From Cenococcum geophilum 1.58 (lineage: Eukaryota > Ascomycota > Dothideomycetes > Gloniales > Gloniaceae): DNA of 64,000 nt. The DNA lies in assembly GCA_001692895.1 (NCBI GenBank), contig KV748179.1:2462459-2526458 (forward strand), in the 5' to 3' direction. This document shows positions 23,881 through 35,600 of this stretch, piece by piece. How positions within the stretch are numbered: position 1 is the first letter of the stretch; every line of letters starts with the position of its first letter. The notes beneath the pieces were generated by a model, which worked only from the letters and a program-made list of their open reading frames with translations, was not told the DNA's origin and searched no databases. The position numbers and the translations under genes were made by a program.

Positions 23881-26800
23881 ATAGGAGTATTTAAAAGACA
23901 CCCTTTAAGATCTATCTTATACTAGTTAGCTATCTTCTTAATATAGGCTTCCTAGGATAGCTATAGGAGCCTCTAGCTATAATTATATAGTATATAGATT
24001 CCTAGGAACCGTTTTAGCTCGCTAAGGGTACTTATCTAGTATTCCTTGCTTAGCTCCTTAATTGCTTCTTAAGCTTTCTTCTTATCTATCTTTTAGTAGT
24101 AGAAGACAATATCATCAATATAGAAGAAGATAACTATTTCACCTTTTAGTATAACACACGACTCTTAGGGTACTTCTTTAAAACCTAATTCGTTTAATAA
24201 GCTTATAAAATTCTTCTGCTATAATAGTAGTAATCGTTATAGTCTGTATAGGGCTTTTCTTAAGCGCAATACTTTATCTATCTTTCCTTTATTAAACCCT
24301 GGCGGTAGCTTTATATAGACAACCTTATTAAGATCGCAATAGATAAACGCATTAATTATATCTATCTATATTGTCTCTAAGTTAAATTTTATAGTAATTG
24401 CCATAAGGGTTTAGAAGGTCGTACTAGCTAATATAGTGGCTCTTATAGGTAGGTCTCCTAGGGCCTATTAATTTCCATAAACTACTAAGCGTGCCTTACA
24501 TTTCTGGAGAAATCTGTGCTTGTCCGTCTTATAGACGAATACCTATATTAAGCTAAGGACCTGCTATCCCTTTACGTACTTCTTATCTATTTCTTAAAAC
24601 AACCTCATTTAATAATAAGATTAGAGATAGGCTCGTTAAGCCTCTTAGAACTAATCTTAAAGAGGATACGCATTAAGGTCCTAGATTAACTAGGGTAACA
24701 AAGGTAGGTTCTTCCTATATAATCTAATATCGCGTATTCTACCTGATTTTAGCCTACTATTATTAAGTTAACTATTAAGGTTAAACTTCCTTCCTGCTAA
24801 AAAGGCGCCGTAATAGGCTAACGTAATCCTTTTGGTAATAAAGTCTTTAAACCTATTATTGCTGGCTTTCTTAAACAAGTCTTTAACTAAGTCGTTAGAT
24901 ACCCCCTAAGTATTAAACGTATCTCCTACTTAATGAGCGACGTCTTAATTAGTACCTTATATATCTAACTTCGTAGGATACTTAACGTGAAAGGTATATG
25001 GAGATTCTTCGTCTTCTTCTATTAGAGGTGGCGTTTAATATATATCTTTAAGAGCTCTTACAAGCTTAAGGTCTACTAACTTATTAAAGGTTTAAACTAG
25101 CTTATTAACGTTGTCGTCTTCCTCTTAAATTAACGGTTTAAATACTTTTTTATTATCTTCTAGAAGGACCTTATTCTTAGTCTGGTTATTAGGGAGTTAA
25201 ATCTCCTTAATTAGCGTATCTAATTCAGCGTATAGGTCCTTTAAGATATCCGTTCGCTTGCCGTCAAAGAATATCTTTTTATTAAAGATAACGTCCCTAG
25301 TAGAGATAACGATACCCTTATATAGGATCCAGATCCTATAGATATTAGTAGAGTTATAGCCAATAAAATAGCTGATATGGGCTCGCGGATCTAGCTTACT
25401 TAGTCTTTTCTTCTTTAGCTAGGCGTCTAATATTATCGCGTATACCCTACAGCCATAGGCTTTTAGGTGCGCTAGTTGCGGCTTTTTTAATCTTTTATTA
25501 GCTAGAAAGGTATAGAACCTCTTATATAGCGATATCCAACCGTTGCTTTCCCGTAGCGTTTAATCTTAAAGGTAGACTATATAGTTAACTATCTCGTTCT
25601 AGAGATCGTGTAGTAGATTAACAGTAATTCTTATTACTTATACTCTCTTAATAATTGCACCCCCTAAGCGTTTAGCGGTATTATTCTAAGCTTAGGTATA
25701 TAGCGCCGAAGGCTTAAATATAATCCCTTAAGTTTATAGCTATTTAAGGGTTCTTTTTCTCCCTAGCTCGTTATCTAATCTAATAGTATTAACCTTAAGG
25801 TTATACCTTAGACGAATCTACTAGATAAAATCTTTAAGTACTTATAGTGTCTCCTTCTCCTCGCTATATGTTATCATAAAATACGGGAAGGATCTTTCTA
25901 AGAAAGTGTTGTGGATAAGCATAACTTGTATAAATCTAGTATGCGCTTTCTTAAGGTTAGTCTAGTTAATATAGAGGTTAAAATAGGGTTTATTAATTTT
26001 CTATTTTAGGAACCTTTGTAAGACCTAACGCTTAATTTTAGCAAGACTGCAATATTAATATTCCGTCGTCTTTAGGCCTTAAAGCTTAACTCCTAAGGCG
26101 TTAAGACCTAAATAATAAAGGCTTATAGGTTCTAGATAACCTAGACGCAGATACTATAGATATATATCTCCTTTTAAATCTAGACAAGCGTCTCTTGACA
26201 ATACTCTACACTTTCTTTAGCGTAGCAGTCGGCTTATATTAAACGCTAATAGACTTCCTTATCGGACGTATTTAATAGTCTATTATCTATAATGTTCTTC
26301 CATTTAATATAGGACTAAGTTATCCTTGTAAACTAGAAGATTGTTTTCTCCTTTATTATCCTAGTAGTACCCTTATTTTTAAAGTAGACGGAACGACATT
26401 AGATTTATATTAAAGTCTATATAAAAGGCAACATCCTTAAGACATAGGATTCCCTTACTCTTGTCTAGTTTTGTAACTTAGATAGTGACGTTACTATAGC
26501 CTAGTATAGGCACTTCTAAGCTGCCGGCGATAACGTATTTAAGTCTTAAAGCTTTTCTAAAGTTATAAAAACGAGAGAGGTTATTAAAGATATAGAGAGT
26601 GGTTCCTAAGTTAAGAATAGTCAATAGCTTTAGTAGATAGATTTAACCTATATAATACAATTCTAGGAATACCGCATTAGCTTCTCCCTTAATCTTAACT
26701 TCCTAACTCTCGTCCTATTGTTATTAAGCCTTATCTTCCTATTCTTTAAGTCTAATCTTTATAACTTAGTTAGCGAGATCCTTATTCTTTTCTACCTTCT

Positions 26801-27819
26801 TTAGCACCCTTTTAATGCGAGCATCTCCAATTGTGACTCCTTTAGGTCTCTTATCTTTAAATAAATACTAATAGTCCTATAGGAAATGTCCTTGTTTCTC
26901 ACACGCTAAGTATATAGGTAGTAGCTTCTTACGGGACGTCTCCTCGTCTACTAGTGACCTGGCTCTCTTTAAGCGTCTAGTACATACTAAGGTTCCTTTC
27001 CCTAGACCTTTAGTAGTATCAGAGTAATCTATTATAGCTTACTCTACGAAGTCTATATTAAAAGTACTCCCTCTTATAGTAGCATTAGCTTTCTTTAAGG
27101 GTATTCTAAGTCCTTCTTACAGCTCCTTTACTACTCTGCGGTATTTGGAAGATCTTAACTTCTAAGGGTTATTTAACTCGGTAGTATACTTTATATAGTA
27201 GGCGTCGCTAAAGGGTTAAAACGACTTCTGCTAATTTTTGTATCTAGATTCCATTAGACATTTAAGGGATCTTGTACTTCTCTCCTAGTACTATTACATA
27301 TTCCCATTAATCTAACCACTAATTTAATTTTGATAAGTGTTTAAACCCCTTAAGAGCTTCCGTGTACTGGTGTTGTACCTTTTTCCTGATAAACGACGAG
27401 GTAGGTTCTGTATTCTCCTTTAACCGAGATATCTATTCCTTGACTGTGAGAGAAGGATTAAGCAGTAGCTTCTTCTGAATTGATACTGTGGTTGTAATTT
27501 AGGTGCGAATCTTTTAAAGGTGCTCTTCTTGTTTTAGGAAATACTTTATGTCCTGGTTATAGTATCGTCTACTGTTCTTGTACGCCCTTTGTTGATTCGT
27601 CAAGAGCTGTGCATATAAGGTTGCATTCTCATTGAAATCTGTGACTTCTGGATAGTGTGGTTCTTATAGTAGACCTCGTTAAGGTGCTTCCTTATCTGGG
27701 TCAACATGGGCCCAAATTCGTTTGTCCATGAGGGCTTATAGTTGCTAGATCCATTGCTCCCAGTCTTCTGGCTTATTGAGGATGATTGTGGTAGACGAAC
27801 TTGACGTCGGTGGAGTCAT
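23881..27819 (-). pseudogene. Copia-2 gag-protease-integrase-RT
   Basis: Gag starts at the ATG at 27819 (MTPPTSSSSTTIILNKPEDW), typical of fungal copia gag. The protease region near 26650-26560 reads LNLGTTLYIFNNLSRFYNF (DTGTTLHIFND expected). Integrase lies between about 26300 and 25300. RT has an intact YIDD box near 24120-24100 (VIFFYIDDIVFYY). RIP grades along the element: 27.4-28.2 kb is nearly normal, while pol is strongly mutated. The frame is cut by Gypsy-A at 23880. Confidence 0.85.
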
Positions 27820-28074
27820 TTGACTGATAGGCAGATGGGAATTGAGATGGAATTCGTCGTCAGGATCGTCCTTGTCGTCAGGATCGTCCTTTGACGATTG
27901 AGGTGGAGTCTCATGGAATCTCGTGGAATCTCGTCCTGTGACAATTGAGGTAAGATTTCGATCAGGGTCGTCTTGTGACGATGAGGTGTCAGAGTCTAAC
28001 GATGAGGTAGAATTTCTTCAAATGATTAAGTAATAGCTGAATAGCTTCTTGTGTCGGCGGACCGGGCTCATAAC

Positions 28075-28248
28075 TGTCAGATAGTTCATATAGAGCTATT
28101 CATTGATGAAATGGGTTGATTGATTGATGATCTTGATGGTGTCTTAACCTAGGGCCCTTGGGCTTAGATGAAGATATTTACAATGCACGTGCCCCGTGCA
28201 CGTGACTTGTGCACGTCCTACGCCACATAGAATATAGATTATCTGACA
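28075..28248 (-). repeat. Copia-2 5' LTR (right)
   Basis: 174 bp beginning TGTCAGATAG and ending TATCTGACA, nearly free of RIP. It contains a GCACGTGCCCCGTGCACGTG palindromic stretch. It pairs with 14738-14911. Confidence 0.93.
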
Positions 28249-28288
28249 ATATCCTCCCTACCTAGGAAGATACTAGAATGACAGCTAG

Positions 28289-29235
28289 CAGACGACCGTT
28301 GCCGGAGCTAGACGACCGTCGCCAGAGCTAGACGACTGTTAGAGCTAGACGACCGTCGTTAGAGCCAGACGACTGTCGCCGGAGCCAGATAACCGTCGCC
28401 AGAGCTAGACGACCGTTGTTAGAGCCAGACGACCGTCGTTAGAGCTACGACCGTCGCCGGAGCCAGATGACCGTCAGAGCCAGACAACCGTCGTTAGAGC
28501 TACAGTGATGTGCACGACCAGCTTCACCCCCCCCGTTTAGCGAGTTGCAGATTCGGTTCGGGTATCCAATTTCGCCTGATTGCCGTATGCTTGGCTGCAA
28601 GAACTTTACTTCTGGCAGACTTGCGACCGGCCTTCCTCCGCAGTGTCGTGATCTTTGTCAAATATCGTAAGGTTTCCACCCGTACGGTATTGCTAAATTT
28701 CATCGGCAATTGAAGAGACAGCGTTGTATTCGCGTTTTGGCAGCCATAACGGAGGCATAGTTAAGGGGGAGAAGAGGAAGCGTACGTCTTCAATTCCTGG
28801 CCAACCGCGAATCTCCAGGTCAACCAAAGCGATTCTCCAGGGCAACCAAAAAGGTCCTTGCGCGTAGCCACAGCCGTTCGCTACAATTACTATGTACAGT
28901 CGGTGGCAATCAGGCGAAATTGGATACCCGTACCGAATCTGCAACTCGCTAAACGGGGGGGGGTGGAAGCTGGTCGTGCACATCACTGTAGACGACCGTC
29001 GCCGGAGCTAGATAACCGTCGCCAGAGCTAGACGACCGTCGTTAGAGCTAGACGGCCGTCGCCGGAGCTAGATGACCGTCGCCNGAGCTAGACGACCGTC
29101 GTCAGAGCTAGACAACCGTCGTTAGAGCTAGACAACCGTCGCCGGAGCCAGATAACCGTCGCCAAAGCTAGACGACCGTCAGTGCCAGACGACCGTCGTT
29201 ATCGCCACACGACCGTCGCCAGAGCTACACGACAA
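28289..29235. repeat. 20-bp minisatellite GAGCTAGACGACCGTCGCCA
   Basis: Tandem 20-bp units with some 17-bp units, GC-rich and not depleted in CpA. They are interrupted at 28503-28988 by a MITE. A single N occurs at 29084. It is flanked on the left by the end of Copia-2 and belongs to the satellite-carrying TIR element. From 29236 to 29300 there is a short non-repeat spacer. Confidence 0.93.
28503..28988. mobile_element. 486-bp MITE with long TIRs, TA target
   Basis: The ends begin CAGTGATGTGCACGACCAGC and are inverted for about 80 bp, differing only by a base or two and in a C run of about 8. It is flanked by TA on both sides, within a minisatellite unit (GAGCTA). Composition is normal with no RIP. 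The TA target and CAGT start suggest a Tc1/mariner or pogo-type source; no transposase is present. Open frames inside (28510-28986) follow the symmetry of the TIRs and are not genes. Confidence 0.88.
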
Positions 29236-29300
29236 CCATTTAAACAACCAGCCAGCGAACACGATAAACGATTCGATCGATTAATTAAATCAAGGTAACA

Positions 29301-29466
29301 TAAACAGGTAGGCACAGACAGGTAGGCACAGATAGGTAGGCATAGACGGGTAGGTATAGATAGACGGACAGACAGACAAACAGGTAGGTAGGTAAGTAGG
29401 CAGGCAGGTAGACAGGTAGGTAGGCAGGTAAGTAGGCAGGCAGGCAGGCAGGTAAATAGGTAGATA
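29301..29466. repeat. GGCA/GGTA tetranucleotide microsatellite
   Basis: About 165 bp of CAGGTAGG, CAGGCAGG and AGACAGAC-type tetramers. An apparent minus-strand frame (LPTYLPTCLP) is a repeat artefact. Confidence 0.9.
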
Positions 29467-29873
29467 ATTTAGAGCCTCTATAAGAGGCTTCCCCCTTAAC
29501 ACCTAAAGTAGATAGCTCTATATTTTATATAGTTATAATATAAATTGTATATTATAGAAATCTATGGGAATATATAATAATTTGGTTATTATATAATATA
29601 ATTATAATTTATATAGTTACAATTTGTATAGTTTTTATAATTTGTATAGTTTTTACAATTTGTATAGTTTGCGCGCTATTTATTTATAGGGTAGCGTTTT
29701 ACTGCAATTTATTTATAGGGGTAGCATTTTACCGCAATTTACTATTAGGTGCTGCGATTTTATTATAAAACGTGCGTTTTACGCAAATTGCTATTAACTA
29801 TATCCATCTGCCGCAACCATACAGTTTGCGGCAATTTGCCGTAAACCGCAATAACGAGCCCCAAAAAAAATCC
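29467..29873. other. AT-rich right arm of the satellite-carrying element
   Basis: Noncoding DNA. It contains a small hairpin AGCCTCTATAAGAGGCT (29482-29498), repeats of ATAATTTGTATAGTTTTTAC near 29610-29670, and three GCAATTT-type subterminal repeats at about 29700-29850. It ends in the TIR ATAACGAGCCCCAAAAAAAATCC next to TA. Confidence 0.6.
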
Positions 29874-30958
29874 TAATGAAGTTTTCCTTAAGTAAAGGCT
29901 AAGTAGACTTATAGGGTATTAATAGCTAAACCTACCCCCTATTTCTAGAAATAAGTTAGTAAAAGAAATAAAGAATATTATATAAAAGCTCCCTATTAAT
30001 AAAGCGTTAAGGCTAAATAGGATTCTAAATAAGGTAATTAAAGCTATATTAGAAGTAATAGTAATATTACTTATTAATATTATAACTATCTACCTTTAAG
30101 TAGATAAACTGCCTAACTACTTTAGAGTAATAACTATAGTTGTCTTACTAAAAGTAAAGGAAAAGGCTACTCCCTTTTAGAAAGCTATTAACTAATTACT
30201 TTAAAAAATACCTTAAAAAAAGCTTTTTAAAAAAATAGTTATAAAATATATATAAGAGGTAGTAGAGGTATATAAGCTATTATAGTAAACGTAAATAGGT
30301 ATAAGAAAGAAATTATTAACCCTTTTAGCCCTTTTTCTAATTACCTTTAGTATTTAAGTTTATAGTAAACTTACCTAAAATATATTATATTTATACTAAA
30401 CCTAGACCTAAGTAAAGCCTTTAATAATATATTATATAAGAGGCTTTTATAAAATTTAAGAAATAAGGGCCTATTAAACTAAATAATTAAATTTATCTAA
30501 GCCTTTCTAATAGGGCGTACTTTTAAAATAGTAATTAAGGGCTATAAAAGCGAATTAATATTAATACCTATAGATATCCTATAGGGAATACCTCTATTAC
30601 TAATTTTAATCCTATTCTTTATATTTAAGCTATTCTTTATATTTAACTATAACTAAAATATATTAGCCTTAGAATTTATAAATAATATAAACCTAATTAT
30701 ATAGGGAAATATAATAGTAGAAATTATACTAGGCTAAACTAAGTATATAATAGATATATTATATTTAAAAAAAATATAGCGCTAAATTTATACTAGATAA
30801 ATATTAACTTATTAATTTTATAAGAAAAAGAAGAATAAATAGTAACTTAGCCTTAATAGTAAATATCTAAGGCTATAAAGTAAAACTAGAAGCTACTATT
30901 AAGGTCCTAGGGGTTTAGGTAAACTTTAAATTAAACTAGAATATATATATTATATATC
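29874..30958 (+). pseudogene. LINE1 segment 3 of 3: reverse transcriptase
   Basis: The RT domain of LINE ORF2. Readable motifs are PPISRNKLVKEIKNII*KAP near 29930-29980, LDLSKAFNNI at 30403-30432 (intact RT motif A), GIPLLLILILF near 30580-30620 (GIPQGSPLSPILFLF expected) and INNINLI near 30682-30702 (VDDVNLL expected, both Asp now Asn). After VLGV near 30905 the domain ends abruptly where LINE2 begins. The C-terminus of LINE1 is missing from the window. Confidence 0.82.
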
Positions 30959-32215
30959 TTAATAATTCATTACTTAACGTCCGATTTGGATCCCTATTGG
31001 GCCTACGCGGACTACTCCTTATATACATATAGGGAGAAAACTCTATTTAAGAAAACCCCGTAATCTATCTCCCCGCCTTTTAGGACTCGCCTATAAAGCG
31101 CCTACAAGGCGCCTATAAGTCACCTATAGTGCTTTTACTACCTTTTTAACCTTTTTAGGAACTACTGCTGCCGTAATAAGCCTACGGACGCGCTAGTATT
31201 ATAAACTTTACTCTATTACTATAGAGTTATTAAGGGGCGCCCGTTACTCGCCCCCCGCCCTTTATTACTATTTCCTTTATAACCCGGAACTGGTTTAGTA
31301 CATTTTAGCTAATAAGCCACTAGGTAACTACCTTAAGGCCTTTTTATATTAAGAGTAGTATATTATAGTTCTCTATACTAGCTACTAAGAGCATTACTTC
31401 TTAGTTAGTGTATAAGGGGCATAATAGTATTATATATTTTGGTGTCTATTTTAGCCAGCTATATTCGCATCTTAGGCTACCTACTAGGACACCCACCTAG
31501 TAAAGCTAGTCTTTTAGTCCTATTATTCCTATTATATTTTCTGCCTTTATTAGGCCTTCTCGGAGCCCTAAAGTATTTACCCCCTATAGCGTTAACTATA
31601 CTACAGCTTAGGTTCCTCTTACCTTAGTTAGCCTCTATACCTTTAACTCCTATATACCTCTTTAGCGTTAGTCTAACTAATATTATATTACAGTAGATAG
31701 TTTCCTAGCGTTCTTTTATACTTTACTTTAGCTTCTTTTTTTCTCTTACTATTATCTTTACTAGCCTCTTATATGTCTCCCTTCCTCCTCTATATAGGCC
31801 TGGGCCCTAAAGCAGCACTATTCTTCTTCTACTTTCTTTACCTGTTTCTCTAATATATCTTCCCTACTTTAGGGTTATTAGTTTGTTCTCCTATAGGGCG
31901 CCTAAAGGCCCCTCTATAGTTTATTTAGGCGTATTTTTAATATACTTTATAATATTAGAGTTGCGTTTATTTTACGGCCTTTATATTACAGCGGCTTTAA
32001 TATATAGTTAAGGGGGGGAGTATTAGCTTCCTTCTTAAGCAGTGCTGTAGCCGTTTGCTTATATCCGCCTATTATACTTTAAAGGTAGGCTATTTAGACC
32101 TTTTAGAGTAGTTTAAGGAGTAACTTAGGGGGCCTTTCTTAGATTCTCTAATGGCCTAAATACTAGACTTATATATTATAGTTGGCCGGATAACTGCTAT
32201 ATATAGTAGGCGTAA
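30959..32215 (-). pseudogene. LINE2 copy L, 3' segment: ORF2 C-terminus and 3' end
   Basis: The 3' end of a second Tad-type LINE on the minus strand. The element's end reads CGGACGTTAAGTAATGAATTATT, matching the 3' end of the copy at 53911, which has an ATT-repeat tail. The sense strand encodes the C-terminal block typical of Tad LINEs (TGIIGLK, YQVGV, then a degenerate cysteine/histidine segment KHIILLCPL), best read in the 53330-53640 copy. No RNase H motif is seen. The other part of this copy is at 40117-42354, separated by Gypsy-B. Confidence 0.75.
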
Positions 32216-32639
32216 TGTTACGGACGCTTTAAGTACGACATTACGACTACTTAGAGAAGAGTTGGAAGAAGCTAGTTGGTTAATATAAGCACGGTCTAAA
32301 ATGGAGCCGATAGAGCTATGTAATGAGGAATAGTAACTAAGGTTACGTAATATAATCTATATAATCTGTAGGATCTATATAATCTATAATAGAGTAAATA
32401 GAGCATACGTATATTATATATAAGAAGGATTTTATAGGAGTACGGTTATATATTTAAGGACCCTTAGTCCCTACCTAGATAGTTCCTTTCTTGTAGTAAT
32501 TCTTAGAATATAATTAGAGTTAATCTATTAGGCAACTACTCTACTAATTATTATTACGTTATTAACTTTAATTTGTATTACCTATATACCTAGCCTATTA
32601 ATAAGCCTATTATAATACCTGCTATAAGGTTCTGTTATA
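32216..32639 (+). repeat. Gypsy-B 5' LTR
   Basis: Begins TGTTACGGACGC and ends TCTGTTATA. It differs from the Gypsy-A LTR in a short rearranged stretch (about 32345-32400, repeats of TATAATCTGTAGGATC). Confidence 0.9.
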
Positions 32640-32684
32640 TAATTACTACCTAGTTACGGTATTAAATATAGAAAGTTAAATAAT

Positions 32685-35600
32685 ATGCCACTAAAAGCAC
32701 TAGCTACGACGCTATTAATGGCGGCAACTACTTTAAGGTTAGGTAACGATACTAGTATAGTAGACACTAACTTATAGCAACCTATAATGGTTAGATAACT
32801 ATAAGAGATAGTTAACTAGCTAATAGAAAATAATGCAATATTAGAAAATAGAATTAACAGGATAGGAGTAGTAAAGATTAAGTTACTATTAATTAAAAGG
32901 TACTTAGGAGAGAGATTAAAACTTAAAGGATTCTTTATATAAATGCACTTTAAGGTTATATAAGAAGGAGCTAAGCTGTTAATACCTATAGATTGAATAG
33001 TATATGCAGGACTATTCCTATCGGGAAGAGCACTTAAGTAGTTTAAGCTTTACCTTATAGAAATATAAGTAAATAGAATAACAACCACTAATTAAGAAGT
33101 ACGGTTTATATTTATAAGTTAGGAAGGGTTTACGGAGTAACTTATATAAATATTTGGAGACCTAGAGGTAGTAACTATAGCAAAAAAAACTTTAAGATAT
33201 TACGCAATAAACCTTAGCAATTAAGTATATAATATAGTTCCAGATATTAGCAATATAAGTAGAGTAGAATAATAAGGCGCTTATAGTATAGTATAAGTAA
33301 GGACTTAAGGCTAAAGTCTAGGATATAATTATCTTAATAGAAGATATGGACACCCTATAAGAACTAATAGATTAAGTGATTAAGATTAATAATTGGATCT
33401 ACTAAAGGGAATAGGCTAAGAGAGGCTAGGATAGAGTTCTATAGTTATATAAGGCGTAGAATACGCAATAACTAAAGCTAAGTTAGAAACTATAGTATAG
33501 CGTAGAGCTAATGGACCTAAGTGGTACTAAAGAAGCCTATAAGAGATAGAGTAAGAAACTATAAAAATCTAGAGGTTAAGGATCTAGTAATTATAGGACT
33601 AAGGAGTAGAAGATGTTTAGGCAAACTCTATAACAAAGTTAATGGTTTAAAGATAGAGCTTATATAAATTATAGGAAATAAGGTTACTTTATAAGGGATT
33701 ATAAAAATAGTTAAAGATACTATATAATAAAGGGAACCAGACTAATAGTAGAAGACATATATATATAGAGGGATAATAGTATACTACGAGAAATAAAAGA
33801 GTGTTTAATTAGAAGTTTTGCGTTTTGTTATAATAACATATACTAAATTTATAAGGACGCTAAGTACGGCGCAAGCTATTAGCCGTAGGAGCTATATTTA
33901 GTAGAATGCAAAGGAACTAATAAACTAGTTCGTAGATTGGATATTAAGGACGATAACTTTAACGTAGGCGAAATATTTTATAACGATAAGGCGATAAGGG
34001 CGGGTTACTAGGAGTATATAGACCTTAGAGATGTTATATAAGAGGTAGAGGATAATTCTACTACAAAACAGGGAATATTAGTAGGGATTAAGACCCTACT
34101 AGACACGATATCTATCGCTTTATAAGACGTAAGAGAAGTAGGATAGTAAACTACTTTGGCACTTAATAAAGGTAAAAGGCTAAAGGCTTAAGATTCTTAA
34201 GATAAGATAAGGTAAGCTTAAGGACCTATAACGGATAGAAACCGATAGAGTAGAGTAGTAGCTTAGTTTAAAAATATATAAATAAGCTTGGGATAGAGTT
34301 TCCTATAGGCATAAGACTCTTAAGATAAGATGAGTGAGATTTAAGACTTTTAAGATAAGATGAGAACACCTAAGCCTAGTTAGATTAAGGTAGGAGCAAA
34401 GCTTAAAATAGAAGCGAGTTTGGGATTAAAGAATCTAAGGGACTAAGAATTTAAAGAACGAATAAGGATACCTATAAGTAAGAGGCAAGGAGCTTCTTTA
34501 TAGATTAGAGAATTTATAGTATAAATAGTAGTTAGACTAGGAGATAGATATATAGACCTAGGGGACTTATTAGGGAAATATAGTGTTTAACCTAAGGATT
34601 AAAGAGTTAATACCAAGATTAAGAAGTAGGAAGACTTTAAGGATCTACTTATAAAACGCAAAAGAAAAGAAACTATAGAGGAATTTAGAGTAAGAATTAC
34701 CTTATAGCAAGATTAGAAACTAGATAAGAGATTTAGTATATTAGGACGTATAAGGGACAGAGCACTAGTATAAAGAATTACTAATAGGCCTAGGATAGGC
34801 ACACTAAGAGCTAAGTAGCTTATTAAACTAGAATAAGAAGAGGATCTAGGGATTCTAACTAGGTTTAAAGAATGACACATAAAGGGCTATTATAACGTAG
34901 TAATAAGAAGATACTTCCTTACAGATAAGCCGTATACACTTAAGGGGTTATACTAAAAGTGGTATAGACAAAGACATAATGACGAGTAGGAAGATTTCTA
35001 TATATAATTGGATAAAAAAGTTGTCTAAAACCACCTGATTATAGAAAAGGCTATAAGTTATATTAAAGGAGCCTTAATTATAACGTTAAAGGATCTAGAG
35101 AAGTAATTAGAGGACTAGAGAAGTGAGAGGCAAATTATAATACCTGTAAATGAAGTCGCAACGCTTAGATTAATACGAGAAAGGTTTAAACTTAAGGATA
35201 AAGACGAGCTAAGAGTTAACCTAAGACACCTAGTATATTATACGTTGGTATAGATCGCATATATAGATAATGCGTATAATATATATAGAGTACTAAAAGA
35301 TAAGAACCGAAAGTACCTAAAGAGGATATATTAGTTATTAGACGAGGCGAAATATAGAAACGTTAAGTATATATATAGTTAGCACTTAGTAGAAGTATAA
35401 GCCTAAGGGGACTTAATACTTTAACTAGGAAGATTCCTTATGGAAGAATACCTAGATAGATAATAGTAGTGGGAATGCCTAGAGAATATATATCTATAGT
35501 ATATTAAAGATAAAAAGCGAATTAAGTATTAGCTAAAGAGCGAGCTAAGTGTGATAGGATTAAGTAACTAATAGTCGGGAAAAGTAGAGGCCTATAAGAC

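Larger units (their letters stand above)
14738..28248 (-). mobile_element. Copia-2: Ty1/copia element split by Gypsy-A
   Basis: Two 174-bp LTRs are flanked by the target duplication ATATC (14733-14737 and 28249-28253). The coding strand is minus. A purine tract AAGGGGGTG (reverse of 14912-14920) lies inside the 3' LTR and a PBS-like GTTATGAGCCCGGTC inside the 5' LTR. Without Gypsy-A and its 5-bp duplication the element is about 5.55 kb. Confidence 0.92.
13791..29873. mobile_element. Satellite-carrying TIR element (TA target), hosting Copia-2
   Basis: The insertion splits LINE1 ORF2. The left end reads GGATTTTTTTAGGCGCGTTAT and the right end is the inverse of GGATTTTTTTTGGGGCTCGT; both are flanked by TA. 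Removing Copia-2 (with Gypsy-A inside) and a 486-bp MITE leaves about 2.1 kb of native sequence. That sequence is a 250-bp foldback, a 12-bp satellite, a 20-bp minisatellite, a GGCA/GGTA microsatellite and AT-rich DNA. No transposase is visible, so it would be non-autonomous. That the two ends belong to one element is inference, supported by the continuity of LINE1 outside them. Confidence 0.6.

Noticed and set aside
28510..28986. Open frames inside the 486-bp MITE
   Set aside because: They follow the inverted symmetry of the TIRs and show no domain; the element is non-coding.
28289..29235. CRISPR array
   Set aside because: Units are contiguous 17-20-bp tandem repeats without unique spacers, in a fungal genome.
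29290..29502. Minus-strand frame LPTYLPTCLP
   Set aside because: Translation of the tetranucleotide microsatellite.
31439..31627. Hydrophobic frame (LGYLLGHPPSKASLLVLLF), also at 53224-53427 (-)
   Set aside because: It is the antisense of the LINE2 ORF2 C-terminus in both copies, so it is duplicated with the element and not a gene.
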